Source: Clostridia bacterium
Lineage (GTDB): Bacteria > Bacillota > Clostridia > Oscillospirales > Acutalibacteraceae
Length of the DNA: 36,930 nucleotides
Assembly: GCA_900770165.1 (NCBI GenBank)
Contig: CAAGJJ010000068.1
Coordinates: 1-36,930, forward strand
Reading direction: 5' to 3'
The position numbers and the translations under genes were made by a program. How positions within the stretch are numbered: the stretch's first letter is position 1; every line of letters begins with the position of its first letter. Shown here piece after piece: positions 30,994 through 36,930 of this stretch. The notes under the pieces are model-generated. The model searched no databases. It had not been told where the DNA came from and saw nothing but the letters and a program-made list of their open reading frames with translations.

Positions 30994-31760
30994 TGAATAA
31001 GAAATGTAGTTCCAATTCAAGGCAGCCTTCGTGCCATTGCAGCGTAAAAATAAAGAATGTAAGTTATAAAAAAGATGGTAGCAACATTCTTTATAATGTG
31101 TCGTTAACTGCTAATCACGGAGAAATGCTTGCTTTAATAGGAAGAAATGGTTCAGGAAAAACTACTCTTCTAAAAGCTATAATGGGAAGAATACCTTACA
31201 CAGGCTCTATAGAATTTTTTAATTCATCGGGAGAAAAAATAAATAAACCTAAAATTGGTTATGTACCTCAGACACTACTTTTTGATAAAAGCACCCCTAT
31301 GACTGTTCTAGACATGTTTTGTGCCAATTCTAGCAAACTTCCTATATGGTTAGGACACACTGATTCCAGAATAAAAAGGGTAAAGCACATGCTTAAAAAA
31401 GTTGGAGCTGAGCCACTAATTAATAAAAGTTTGGGGATGCTTTCTGGCGGAGAACTACAGAGAGTGCTGTTAGCATATGCACTTGATCCACGTCCAGATA
31501 TTTTACTTTTGGACGAGCCTGTATCTGCAGTTGATAGAAAAGGTATTAGCCTTTTTTATGAACTCCTTTCCTCAATGAGAAATGAATATCATATGCCTGT
31601 TATAATTGTATCGCACGATTTAGGACATGTTAAAAAGTATGCAACATCTGCTGCACTTATAGAAGGCACTGTGGTTGTACTTGATGACGCTAGGAAAATT
31701 ATGAATCACCCTAAAATTAAAGAGACATTTGGTCTTGATATTGATGGGGGTGATATTTAA
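30993..31760 (+). CDS. znuC: Zinc ABC transporter ATP-binding protein
   Basis: ABC ATPase (255 aa) driving the ZnuB permease. Walker A GRNGSGKTT, Q-loop in IGYVPQ, signature LSGGELQR, Walker B ILLLDEP and H-loop VSHD are intact. The GTG start at 30993 overlaps the znuA stop by one base and is preceded by AAGGAGG. Before the ABC domain there is a short Cys/His-bearing N-terminus (C5, C14, H15, C16 by my count) that most ZnuC proteins lack and that might sense metal; this is a guess. It ends overlapping znuB. Confidence 0.93.
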   Translation: MNKKCSSNSRQPSCHCSVKIKNVSYKKDGSNILYNVSLTANHGEMLALIGRNGSGKTTLLKAIMGRIPYTGSIEFFNSSGEKINKPKIGYVPQTLLFDKSTPMTVLDMFCANSSKLPIWLGHTDSRIKRVKHMLKKVGAEPLINKSLGMLSGGELQRVLLAYALDPRPDILLLDEPVSAVDRKGISLFYELLSSMRNEYHMPVIIVSHDLGHVKKYATSAALIEGTVVVLDDARKIMNHPKIKETFGLDIDGGDI

Positions 31761-32599
31761 TGGAGACTATTTACTCAATTTTAGATACAATATTACCATT
31801 TGAATTTTTAAATTTTTCATTTATGAAAAATGCATTTATTGCAATTTTGCTAATAACACCACTTCTTGGGCTTACAGGAACAATGATAGTAAATAATAAA
31901 ATGTCTTTTTTTTCCGATGCTTTAGGCCATTCTGCTATGACGGGTATCGCTATTGGTGTTATGGTTGGAATTGACAATTACATAGTTTCTATGATGGGGT
32001 TTGCAGTAATATTTGCTTTGTGTATTTCTACAATAATAAATTCTTCTGTTTCATCATCAGACACTATTATTGGTGTTTTTTCATCTGTTGGTATGGCCTT
32101 GGGAATAGTTATTTTATCTATGAACGGAAATTTCTCTAAATATTCCAATTATTTAATAGGAGATATTTTATCTATTAAACCTAGTGAGATTTTTAATCTT
32201 TTAATCGTTCTTATTTTTGTTTTAGTTATATGGGCACTATGTTTTAATCATCTTATGCTTTCTAGTATTAATGTCGATCTTGCATATAGTAAAGGAATAA
32301 ATGTTAAGTTTTATAAGAATCTTTTTGCAGTATTAATAGCATTAATTGTAACTGTATCTATAAAATGGGTTGGAATTTTAATAATAAATTCCCTTTTAGT
32401 TTTGCCAGCAGCTTCTGCTAGAAATATTTCAAAAAGTATGAAATCTTATCATATATATTCAATTTTATTTTCATTAGTTTCAGGAATAGCGGGTCTTATT
32501 ATTTCTTATTATGTAGGTACTTCAGCTGGAGGAACTATTGTATTGATATCTGCTTTAATATTTTTTATTACGTTTTTTATGAGAAGCTTATCGAAGTAG
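31760..32599 (+). CDS. znuB: Zinc ABC transporter permease
   Basis: ABC-3 family membrane protein (279 aa) forming the import channel for metal with ZnuC. About eight hydrophobic helices; family sequences include SDALGHSAMTGIAIG, DTIIGVFSSVGMALGI and the conserved LLVLPAASAR near residue 215. ATG 31760 overlaps the znuC stop TAA by one base, so translation is coupled. No terminator is seen after it before ruvX, so transcription may continue. Confidence 0.94.
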   Translation: METIYSILDTILPFEFLNFSFMKNAFIAILLITPLLGLTGTMIVNNKMSFFSDALGHSAMTGIAIGVMVGIDNYIVSMMGFAVIFALCISTIINSSVSSSDTIIGVFSSVGMALGIVILSMNGNFSKYSNYLIGDILSIKPSEIFNLLIVLIFVLVIWALCFNHLMLSSINVDLAYSKGINVKFYKNLFAVLIALIVTVSIKWVGILIINSLLVLPAASARNISKSMKSYHIYSILFSLVSGIAGLIISYYVGTSAGGTIVLISALIFFITFFMRSLSK

Positions 32600-32637
32600 C
32601 TTTCTATTTTTAATATTAATTATTTGGAGTTTTAAAT

Positions 32638-33057
32638 ATGAAAATAATGTCTGTAGATTTAGGAAAAGTTAGGACAGGCATAGCTTTATCTGATATAAAT
32701 GAATATTTGGCATCACCTCTGTGTGTTATTAAAGAAAGAGATCGTGAAATATTAGCAAAGAAAGTGTCTGACATTGCAAATGAAAATAATGTGTTACAAA
32801 TAGTCGTAGGGCTTCCATTAAATATGGATGGAAGTAAAGGCGAAAGTGCTAAGGCTGCGGACGAATTTTCAAAAATTTTATCTAAATATACAGATGCAGA
32901 TATTATATTGCAAGATGAAAGAGGGACAACAATCTCTGCGCATAGTTACCTTAATGTAACAAATACTAGAGGAGAAAAGAGAAAATCTGTTGTTGATGCA
33001 GTTGCAGCGACAATTATATTACAAGATTATCTTGATTTTAGGAGGAATAATAAATGA
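32638..33057 (+). CDS. ruvX: Holliday junction resolvase-like protein RuvX (YqgF)
   Basis: RNase H-fold protein of 139 aa, in relatives implicated in 16S rRNA 5' processing and possibly Holliday junction resolution. Motifs: SVDLGKVRTGIALSD at the N-terminus, VVGLPLNMDGSKG, and DERGTT with the second catalytic acid; SVVDAVAATIILQDYL ends the domain. TTGGAG precedes ATG 32638. In many Firmicutes it is next to a DUF1292 gene; here that gene is on the other strand 3 kb away. It overlaps the following gene by 4 nt. Confidence 0.95.
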   Translation: MKIMSVDLGKVRTGIALSDINEYLASPLCVIKERDREILAKKVSDIANENNVLQIVVGLPLNMDGSKGESAKAADEFSKILSKYTDADIILQDERGTTISAHSYLNVTNTRGEKRKSVVDAVAATIILQDYLDFRRNNK

Positions 33058-33905
33058 GAGTTACAAAGAACTTGAATGTAAGTACATCACAACTTTTAAC
33101 TTCTCTAGTTGGGGGATTGGCTCTTTTTTTAGTTCCTCAAGATGCAAAAAATATAACTAATGGTATATTTAGGGAGTTGTATGTTGCAGGCATTGCTGCA
33201 TTGGTAGTTGTTCTATTGTTTTTAATTTTTAAAAATTATGAAACTATAGGAATTTCATTGGTCGTAGTAATGACATTAACAGCAATTAATTATACAATTT
33301 ATAATATTCAAATGAATATGGAAGGTCCATTTAAATTATATTTAGATTATTACGATAGCATATGCTTTTTTCTTGTTTGTTTAATACCATTTTTAGTGTG
33401 CATTGGCATTAGAATTTTCTCATTTAATGCTTATGATTTAAATTTGTTCAGGTTAGAATTTAAAAACTTTATGAAATTGTCTACAATAGCTTTTACAATA
33501 TATTATATGATTTTACTTTTTGCGTATTTTTTGTTTAAAGAACCTGTCGATTTATTTTCACCAAGAGATATAGATTTAGTTTTTATTAAAAGTAATAGTT
33601 TAAATAGTTTTCAAATGTTTCAAATAAGAGAATATATAAAAAATCTTTTATACTTTATTCCAATAGGCTTTTTTGTTACAGTATATAAAAATAAAACATC
33701 CACTTTGAAGAAAATTATGATGGTAGTTTACTTTAGCATATTTATAGAACTGGTTCAGTATGTTTTAAATACAGCAACTGTTAGTTTAGTGGACCTAATT
33801 TCTTATATTATAGGATTTATTTTGGGAGGGGTAATAAAAAAACTCCTCGATATGTTGAGAAAATTCATTACGCGAGGAGAAGAATGTACTATATTTGATT
33901 TTTAG
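33054..33905 (+). CDS. VanZ-family membrane protein
   Basis: A 283-aa protein with about eight hydrophobic helices. The C-terminal half matches the VanZ-like pattern: IKNLLYFIPIGFF, then FIELVQYVLN, and SLVDLISYIIGFILGGVI (conserved N, PxG, E-x-x-Q and D). VanZ relatives are linked to teicoplanin resistance, but most family members have unknown roles. The start ATG 33054 overlaps the ruvX stop (ATGA). Its stop codon overlaps that of the convergent gpsA-like gene by three bases, leaving no space for a terminator between them. Confidence 0.82.
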   Translation: MRVTKNLNVSTSQLLTSLVGGLALFLVPQDAKNITNGIFRELYVAGIAALVVVLLFLIFKNYETIGISLVVVMTLTAINYTIYNIQMNMEGPFKLYLDYYDSICFFLVCLIPFLVCIGIRIFSFNAYDLNLFRLEFKNFMKLSTIAFTIYYMILLFAYFLFKEPVDLFSPRDIDLVFIKSNSLNSFQMFQIREYIKNLLYFIPIGFFVTVYKNKTSTLKKIMMVVYFSIFIELVQYVLNTATVSLVDLISYIIGFILGGVIKKLLDMLRKFITRGEECTIFDF

Positions 33906-34858
33906 AATTCCTTTTTTATACTTCTTAAAAATAAATTTGAAAGTACTTTGTTTGGATTATGATTTTTGTTAACAATTAAATCAATTGCGTTTGTTATAGG
34001 CAAATCGACATTATATTTTTCACCAAGTTTTACGAGGGCACGTGTTGTAGCCACGCCTTCGGCAAGCTTGGTGTATTTTTTGCCTTGAATAAACATTTCA
34101 CCAAATTTTCTATTATGGCTATGTTCCGAGAATAATGTTGCTTGGTAGTCCCCTAAGTGGCATAATCCATAAGCAGAAATTTCTTTTCCTCCCATTGCAA
34201 CAATTAAACGTGCTATTTCTCGTGTACCTCTAGACATTAAAGCACCTTTTAAAGATGTATACCCAATTCCATCTAGCATGCCGGCAGCAATACCTATAAC
34301 ATTTTTTGATGCGGCACCTATTTCATTACCTATAAGGTCAGAACCAATATAAAATCGTATTAATTCACTTGAAAATGTACTTACAAGTAATTTTTTTACA
34401 CTGCTATCTTCAGAATCAATTACCATACAATTAGGAATACCTTTAATAAAATCTTCTACATGTCCAGGTCCTACCCATATTGCAACGTGAACATTATCTA
34501 TATTTTTATGCACAATTTGAGTAAGTCTCATTGTGCTTTTTTCATCTATACCTTTCATACATAGGACAATAGTTTTTCCTGCAAGATTTAAATCTGATAA
34601 AGATTTGCAAAAGTTATCTAAAGCTTGGCAACTTATAGATATAACCAATATTTGAGCATATTCTACAGCTTGTTTTAAATTGTTGGTTAAATATATACTT
34701 TCGTTAAATGTAATAGTATCATTTTTGTGAGTTTCTTTTATTCTTTTAAAATTACTAGAAGATTCTCGTCCCCATAATAATGTGTCATGTCCTATACTAT
34801 CTAAATACCATGCAATGAATGATCCCCATCGTCCACATCCTAATACTGAGATTTTCAT
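33902..34858 (-). CDS. gpsA: Glycerol-3-phosphate dehydrogenase-like protein, divergent
   Basis: NAD(P)-dependent dehydrogenase family that makes sn-glycerol-3-phosphate for phospholipids. The 318-aa protein has the N-terminal Rossmann motif GCGRWGS (usually GAGsWGT), the MKG loop, GPGHVEDF and the C-terminal catalytic domain with lysine K185 (ASKNVIGI) and D237 (LGDY). However, GDN-KAA is replaced by GYTSLKGA, and the highly conserved Arg of the SRN motif, which contacts the substrate in known structures, is His (S247-H248-N249). It may be a divergent paralogue with another substrate. AAAGGGG precedes ATG 34858. Confidence 0.75.
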   Translation of the reverse strand: MKISVLGCGRWGSFIAWYLDSIGHDTLLWGRESSSNFKRIKETHKNDTITFNESIYLTNNLKQAVEYAQILVISISCQALDNFCKSLSDLNLAGKTIVLCMKGIDEKSTMRLTQIVHKNIDNVHVAIWVGPGHVEDFIKGIPNCMVIDSEDSSVKKLLVSTFSSELIRFYIGSDLIGNEIGAASKNVIGIAAGMLDGIGYTSLKGALMSRGTREIARLIVAMGGKEISAYGLCHLGDYQATLFSEHSHNRKFGEMFIQGKKYTKLAEGVATTRALVKLGEKYNVDLPITNAIDLIVNKNHNPNKVLSNLFLRSIKKEF

Positions 34859-34872
34859 ATTTATATCCCCTT

Positions 34873-34904
34873 TATGTTATAATCGGCTGATATATTATAA
34901 CATA
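34873..34904. promoter_or_regulatory. Perfect inverted repeat with extended -10 in both arms (gpsA-like promoter)
   Basis: TATGTTATAAT (34873-34883) and ATTATAACATA (34894-34904) form an 11-bp perfect inverted repeat with a 10-bp spacer. Each arm reads as TGTTATAAT, an ideal extended -10, one for each strand. The minus-strand arm suits transcription of the gpsA-like gene. Confidence 0.65.
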
Positions 34905-34913
34905 TAAGTATAA

Positions 34914-35288
34914 TTATTTCTCGTATTTTGTGTTTTTCTTAGAAAATAGTTGATTTAGACCTATAATAAAGAGTAATAAACCAAATATTTTAGATAATAA
35001 CGAGGAATCTATTACAGTAGATAATAAAGATCCAGAAACGGCACCTAAAATGCCAAAAATAGATGCAATTGCTGAGGTTTTCCATGAAATTAGTTTTTTC
35101 TTATAGTATATTAATATAGCTACTATTGAGATTGGTATAAAGAAGACGAGGTTTATTCCTTGAGCTGTAGCTTGTTCTATTCCTGCAAAGATAGTCAAAT
35201 ATATAATTAATATTCCACCACCGCCAAGTCCCATAGATGCAAGAATTCCCGATAATATTCCTGCAATGGGCGTCCAAATCCAGTTCAT
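34914..35288 (-). CDS. Half-size TauE/SafE-family membrane protein (second of pair)
   Basis: A 124-aa protein with about four hydrophobic helices. It has the TauE/SafE glycine motif near the N-terminus (ILASMGLGGGGILI). Full-length family members (about 250 aa) have two such halves in one chain; here the halves are separate genes. Its ATG overlaps the stop of the upstream half by 4 nt (ATGA), so they are translated together and probably form a heterodimer. Relatives export sulfite, sulfoacetate or other anions; the substrate here is unknown. Confidence 0.88.
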   Translation of the reverse strand: MNWIWTPIAGILSGILASMGLGGGGILIIYLTIFAGIEQATAQGINLVFFIPISIVAILIYYKKKLISWKTSAIASIFGILGAVSGSLLSTVIDSSLLSKIFGLLLFIIGLNQLFSKKNTKYEK

Positions 35289-35635
35289 CTAAATATCATC
35301 CTATAAGCTCCCCAAATTAAAATTAATCCAAATATTTTTTTTAATAATATAGGATTTATCTTAGTTAAAAAGTATGATCCTAATATAGCTCCTATAAGTC
35401 CCCATATTAAATATGGAGCGGCATCTGAGACGGTCAACTTACCAGAAAATAAATACACACAGGCGCTGAATATACATATAGGCAATATAATGCAAACAGA
35501 TGTTGCATGAGCTTTGTTTTGTTCTAGTCCCGCGCGAGATAACATAGGTACAATTACCATTCCTCCTCCAGCTCCTAATAGACCATTTAATATACCGGCG
35601 AGGAATCCACTAATTGAAGAAATTTTTTTATTCAT
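35285..35635 (-). CDS. Half-size TauE/SafE-family membrane protein (first of pair)
   Basis: A 116-aa protein with about four helices and the family motif GFLAGILNGLLGAGGGMVIV at the N-terminus; it ends LKKIFGLILIWGAYRMI, parallel to LLSKIFGLLLFIIGLNQL in its partner. It is the N-terminal half equivalent of a TauE/SafE permease. AGGAGG precedes ATG 35635. The reading frame ends normally with TGA and the partner starts in another frame at the overlap; regular RBS and start signals argue for a true two-gene form rather than a sequencing frameshift. Confidence 0.88.
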   Translation of the reverse strand: MNKKISSISGFLAGILNGLLGAGGGMVIVPMLSRAGLEQNKAHATSVCIILPICIFSACVYLFSGKLTVSDAAPYLIWGLIGAILGSYFLTKINPILLKKIFGLILIWGAYRMIFR

Positions 35636-35734
35636 TTTAACCTCCTCAGAATAGTTTATTTAATTTGTACCTTAATATCCTTTGATAATGAGAAAAAAAT
35701 TATTCACAAAATTTTCATAAAATTAATAAAATAT

Positions 35735-35764
35735 AAAGAAAAGCTTCGGACATGTGTCCGAAGC
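35735..35764 (-). terminator. Terminator of the 6S RNA gene
   Basis: Read on the minus strand, GCTTCGGAC pairs with GTCCGAAGC (35743-35751/35756-35764), followed by TTTTCTTT. Confidence 0.88.
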
Positions 35765-35935
35765 CTAAAACTACAAAATTAGACCCACCCGGCCGTAATA
35801 TGCTGTAAATAACCTGCCTACGATAAAGCAGGTGGGTGTCTTCCCAACGGGTTCATGCTCCCTTCGTCCATATAAATGGGAGGTCTGCAATTCGCCGCCG
35901 GAGTCAAACTCCCGAAAATTAAGTTGTAGGGTTAT
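35765..35935 (-). ncRNA. ssrS: Probable 6S RNA
   Basis: A GC-rich island in AT-rich DNA with no open frame. On the minus strand the 3' arm contains GACACCCACCTG, a short hairpin (CCTGC/GCAGG) and GGTTATTTACAGC. This is the same order as the 6S RNA part GACACATTCACC...GGTTACAGCC in E. coli. A GGGAGCATGAACCCG segment lies before it, as in the 6S GAGCATGCTCGG part. The ends can pair (CTACAA near 35929 with TTGTAG near 35771), which would close the long irregular hairpin. 6S RNA binds sigma-A RNA polymerase in stationary phase. Boundaries are approximate, and the 5' end could lie up to 25 nt further upstream (toward 35960). Confidence 0.72.
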
Positions 35936-35982
35936 ATAAGCATGGTTCGCGTACCGGGCAGATAGAAAACTAAAGGAATTAA

Positions 35983-36300
35983 TTATTGAATTGGAGTATC
36001 ATTATCATAATTTTCATCTTCATATAATTCTTCAAAACGACTCTCAAAAATATTAGCTAAACTATCTAGAAGAGCATCGTCTTCGACTTCCGTTAAGAGT
36101 TTTTCACCATTTTCTTCAATTTCCTCAAAGATGAAATAAGATCCACTGAAGTCTAAAGATTCATCTGGAGATTCAAAATTTGGTAACAATGCGTAGAAAC
36201 AACCATCTTCATTATCGATTATATCTAAAATTTCAAATTCATGTTCAGTTCCTTCATCATCCACAAGAGTTATCAAATCGGCAGCAAATTCATTATCCAT
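35983..36300 (-). CDS. DUF1292 (YrzB-like) protein
   Basis: A 105-aa, very acidic protein. It starts MDNEFAADLITLVDDEGTEHEFEILDII-like (D/E-rich strand pattern) and continues with YALLP and YFIFEEIEENGEKLLTEVEDD, typical of the DUF1292 family of Firmicutes, whose function is unknown. The family is often encoded near ruvX and fur. ATG 36300 follows AAAGGGG at a somewhat long distance. A 6S RNA gene follows on the same strand after about 45 nt. Confidence 0.92.
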   Translation of the reverse strand: MDNEFAADLITLVDDEGTEHEFEILDIIDNEDGCFYALLPNFESPDESLDFSGSYFIFEEIEENGEKLLTEVEDDALLDSLANIFESRFEELYEDENYDNDTPIQ

Positions 36301-36336
36301 GAATCGATCAAGCCCCTTTCTCTTTTGTTTAACCTA

Positions 36337-36365
36337 ATTGTACAATTACTTTGCAATTAAGTCAA
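36337..36365 (-). promoter_or_regulatory. Promoter of the DUF1292 gene (and possibly 6S RNA)
   Basis: On the minus strand TTGACT (36365-36360) and TACAAT (36342-36337) with a 17-nt spacer. Confidence 0.85.
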
Positions 36366-36490
36366 CTATAAAATCAAAAAAATTTTAAAAATGATACGAC
36401 AAAAAATAAAAAAAAAGGATAAAATTTGTTATTTTGATATTATCAATTGGTTAAATATATGAATTTTTAGTAAATTCAAGAAAAAAATTG

Positions 36491-36519
36491 TTGACATTGT
36501 CGATACGAGATGGTAAAAT
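36491..36519 (+). promoter_or_regulatory. Promoter of the micro-peptide locus
   Basis: TTGACA (36491-36496) and TAAAAT (36514-36519) with a 17-nt spacer. A leader of about 100 nt follows; its end holds a 7-bp hairpin (36589-36595/36602-36608) directly before the first ribosome binding site, which could control access to it. The rest of 36366-36490 shows only a small inverted repeat, TTGAT/ATCAA, near 36434-36446. Confidence 0.85.
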
Positions 36520-36627
36520 CTAGGTGTAACAAGAAAACGTTACAACGACATAATGATAAAGCGTGACAATGCTGAGTCTAGATATCATATTTAATTTTTA
36601 TATTAAATTATAAGGAGGAGATTAGCT

Positions 36628-36669
36628 TTGAATAGTTGTAGATTTAAAATCTTTAAAGCATATGGGTAG
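36628..36669 (+). CDS. Possible 13-aa peptide ORF heading the micro-peptide locus
   Basis: TTG 36628 follows a perfect AAGGAGGAG (36612-36620) with 7-nt spacing, so translation is likely. The product MNSCRFKIFKAYG is basic (R, K, K) and has one cysteine. It may be a bioactive peptide, a leader peptide for regulation, or the remains of a longer gene. It does not resemble the micro-peptides that follow. Confidence 0.45.
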   Translation: MNSCRFKIFKAYG

Positions 36670-36760
36670 ATAATAAATATTTTTAAAAATTTGTAGCAAT
36701 AAGTATTAACACAGTAAGAGTATATAAATTAATAAAGTTTTTAGAAAAGAGGTAGTAATA

Positions 36761-36838
36761 ATGATTATGAGTTTATGGACAAAGATTTTAGAAGTAATAG
36801 CAAGAATACTGCAATTAATAGTAGAAGCATTCTCTTAA
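36761..36838 (+). CDS. Amphipathic micro-peptide 1 (25 aa), PSM/TisB-like
   Basis: ATG 36761 lies 8 nt after GAGG in AAAAGAGGT. The 25-aa product starts MIMSLWTKIL, continues EVIARILQLI and ends VEAFS. Polar residues sit at positions 4, 8, 11, 15, 18, 22 and 25, a strict 4/3 spacing that forms a narrow polar stripe on an otherwise hydrophobic helix; T7 is the only extra polar residue. Net charge is about zero (K8, R15, E11, E22). No signal peptide or cysteine. This resembles phenol-soluble modulins (secreted without leader) and SOS toxin TisB in design, but no homology can be claimed. Confidence 0.7.
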   Translation: MIMSLWTKILEVIARILQLIVEAFS

Positions 36839-36900
36839 TAAGTAAACAGAAGATAAATGGACGTTAAAAGCGGACTAGACTTAGAAAAGAGGTAATAATT

Positions 36901-36930
36901 ATGATTATGAGCTTATGGACAAAGATTTTA
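36901..36930 (+). CDS. Amphipathic micro-peptide 2 (partial, cut by window end)
   Basis: ATG 36901 follows AAAAGAGGTAATAATT. The ten visible residues, MIMSLWTKIL, are identical to those of micro-peptide 1 and the DNA differs by one silent base. The rest is beyond the window. Confidence 0.7.
   Translation, partial: MIMSLWTKIL

Larger units (their letters stand above)
36741..36930 (+). repeat. Tandem cassettes with near-identical RBS and peptide start
   Basis: TTAGAAAAGAGGTA and the first 30 coding bases occur at 36741-36790 and again at 36881-36930, offset 140 bp, with few differences (one is AGT to AGC, silent). The conserved part includes the ribosome binding site and coding start, while the spacer between is not repeated in the visible part. 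More copies may follow beyond the window. Confidence 0.85.

Noticed and set aside
34914..35635. Single tauE/safE gene broken by a frameshift
   Set aside because: The second half has its own N-terminus with ATG in an ATGA overlap, and the first half ends after a complete domain. Two genes are the simpler reading, although read checking is advised in the finding.
36526..36560. CcpA cre site after the micro-peptide promoter (GAAAACGTTACA)
   Set aside because: It fits the cre consensus only in part; several positions on the right side do not match.
36761..36930. Antisense RNA for a type I toxin-antitoxin pair
   Set aside because: On the minus strand over the cassettes only weak promoter-like sequences (TTGTCC, ATTATT) are seen, and no terminator. 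The evidence is too poor to call an antitoxin RNA.

Overview
The window reads as chromosomal DNA from an AT-rich, endospore-forming Clostridia (Firmicutes). The evidence is the sporulation genes spmA, spmB and spoVB, a zinc-ribbon AbrB regulator, a low-GC codon style, strong GGAGG-type ribosome binding sites with many TTG/GTG starts, and a cluster resembling the Bacillus yaaO-holB-yaaT-yabB-rsmI region. I cannot name a genus. No insertion sequence, prophage, CRISPR array, rRNA or tRNA gene was seen.

Layout. 1-3340: three small hairpins, a conserved hypothetical protein, greA and lysS with terminators. 3500-7320: abrB (-), the spmAB pair (+), a GNAT acetyltransferase (-) and spoVB (+). 7340-13710: secA (-), a large secreted GH24 lysozyme with four repeats (+), and two small membrane proteins behind tandem promoters. 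13780-19150: fba (+), then a minus-strand set made of rlmB coupled to a degenerate P1B-ATPase-like protein, a DUF6512-like membrane protein and a small membrane-anchored protein. 19250-22490: a possible 49-aa coiled-coil ORF, an OGG1-type glycosylase, adenine deaminase and a 50-aa membrane peptide. 22500-28080: yaaO-like PLP decarboxylase, c-di-AMP receptor darA, holB, ricT, a 2[4Fe-4S] ferredoxin, trmN6-like methyltransferase and rsmI. 28090-33905: lepA (-), the zinc importer znuACB, ruvX and a VanZ-family protein (+). 33900-36300 (-): a GpsA-like dehydrogenase, two half-size TauE/SafE proteins, a probable 6S RNA and a DUF1292 protein.

The right edge (36490-36930) is the most unusual part. 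A near-consensus promoter is followed by a 13-codon ORF and then by two tandem cassettes, each with its own ribosome binding site. Each cassette encodes a very short amphipathic helical peptide (25 aa; the second copy is cut by the window end). Size and polar/apolar pattern recall phenol-soluble modulins and TisB-type membrane toxins. The family and function are unknown to me, and the locus continues outside the window.

Most other genes are housekeeping: translation (lysS, lepA, rlmB, rsmI, trmN6), transcription (greA, 6S RNA), secretion (secA), repair and recombination (ogg, holB, ruvX), central metabolism (fba, ade, gpsA-like), zinc uptake and sporulation. Start codons were moved from the longest reading frame wherever a ribosome binding site or family length supported another start; this is stated per entry.
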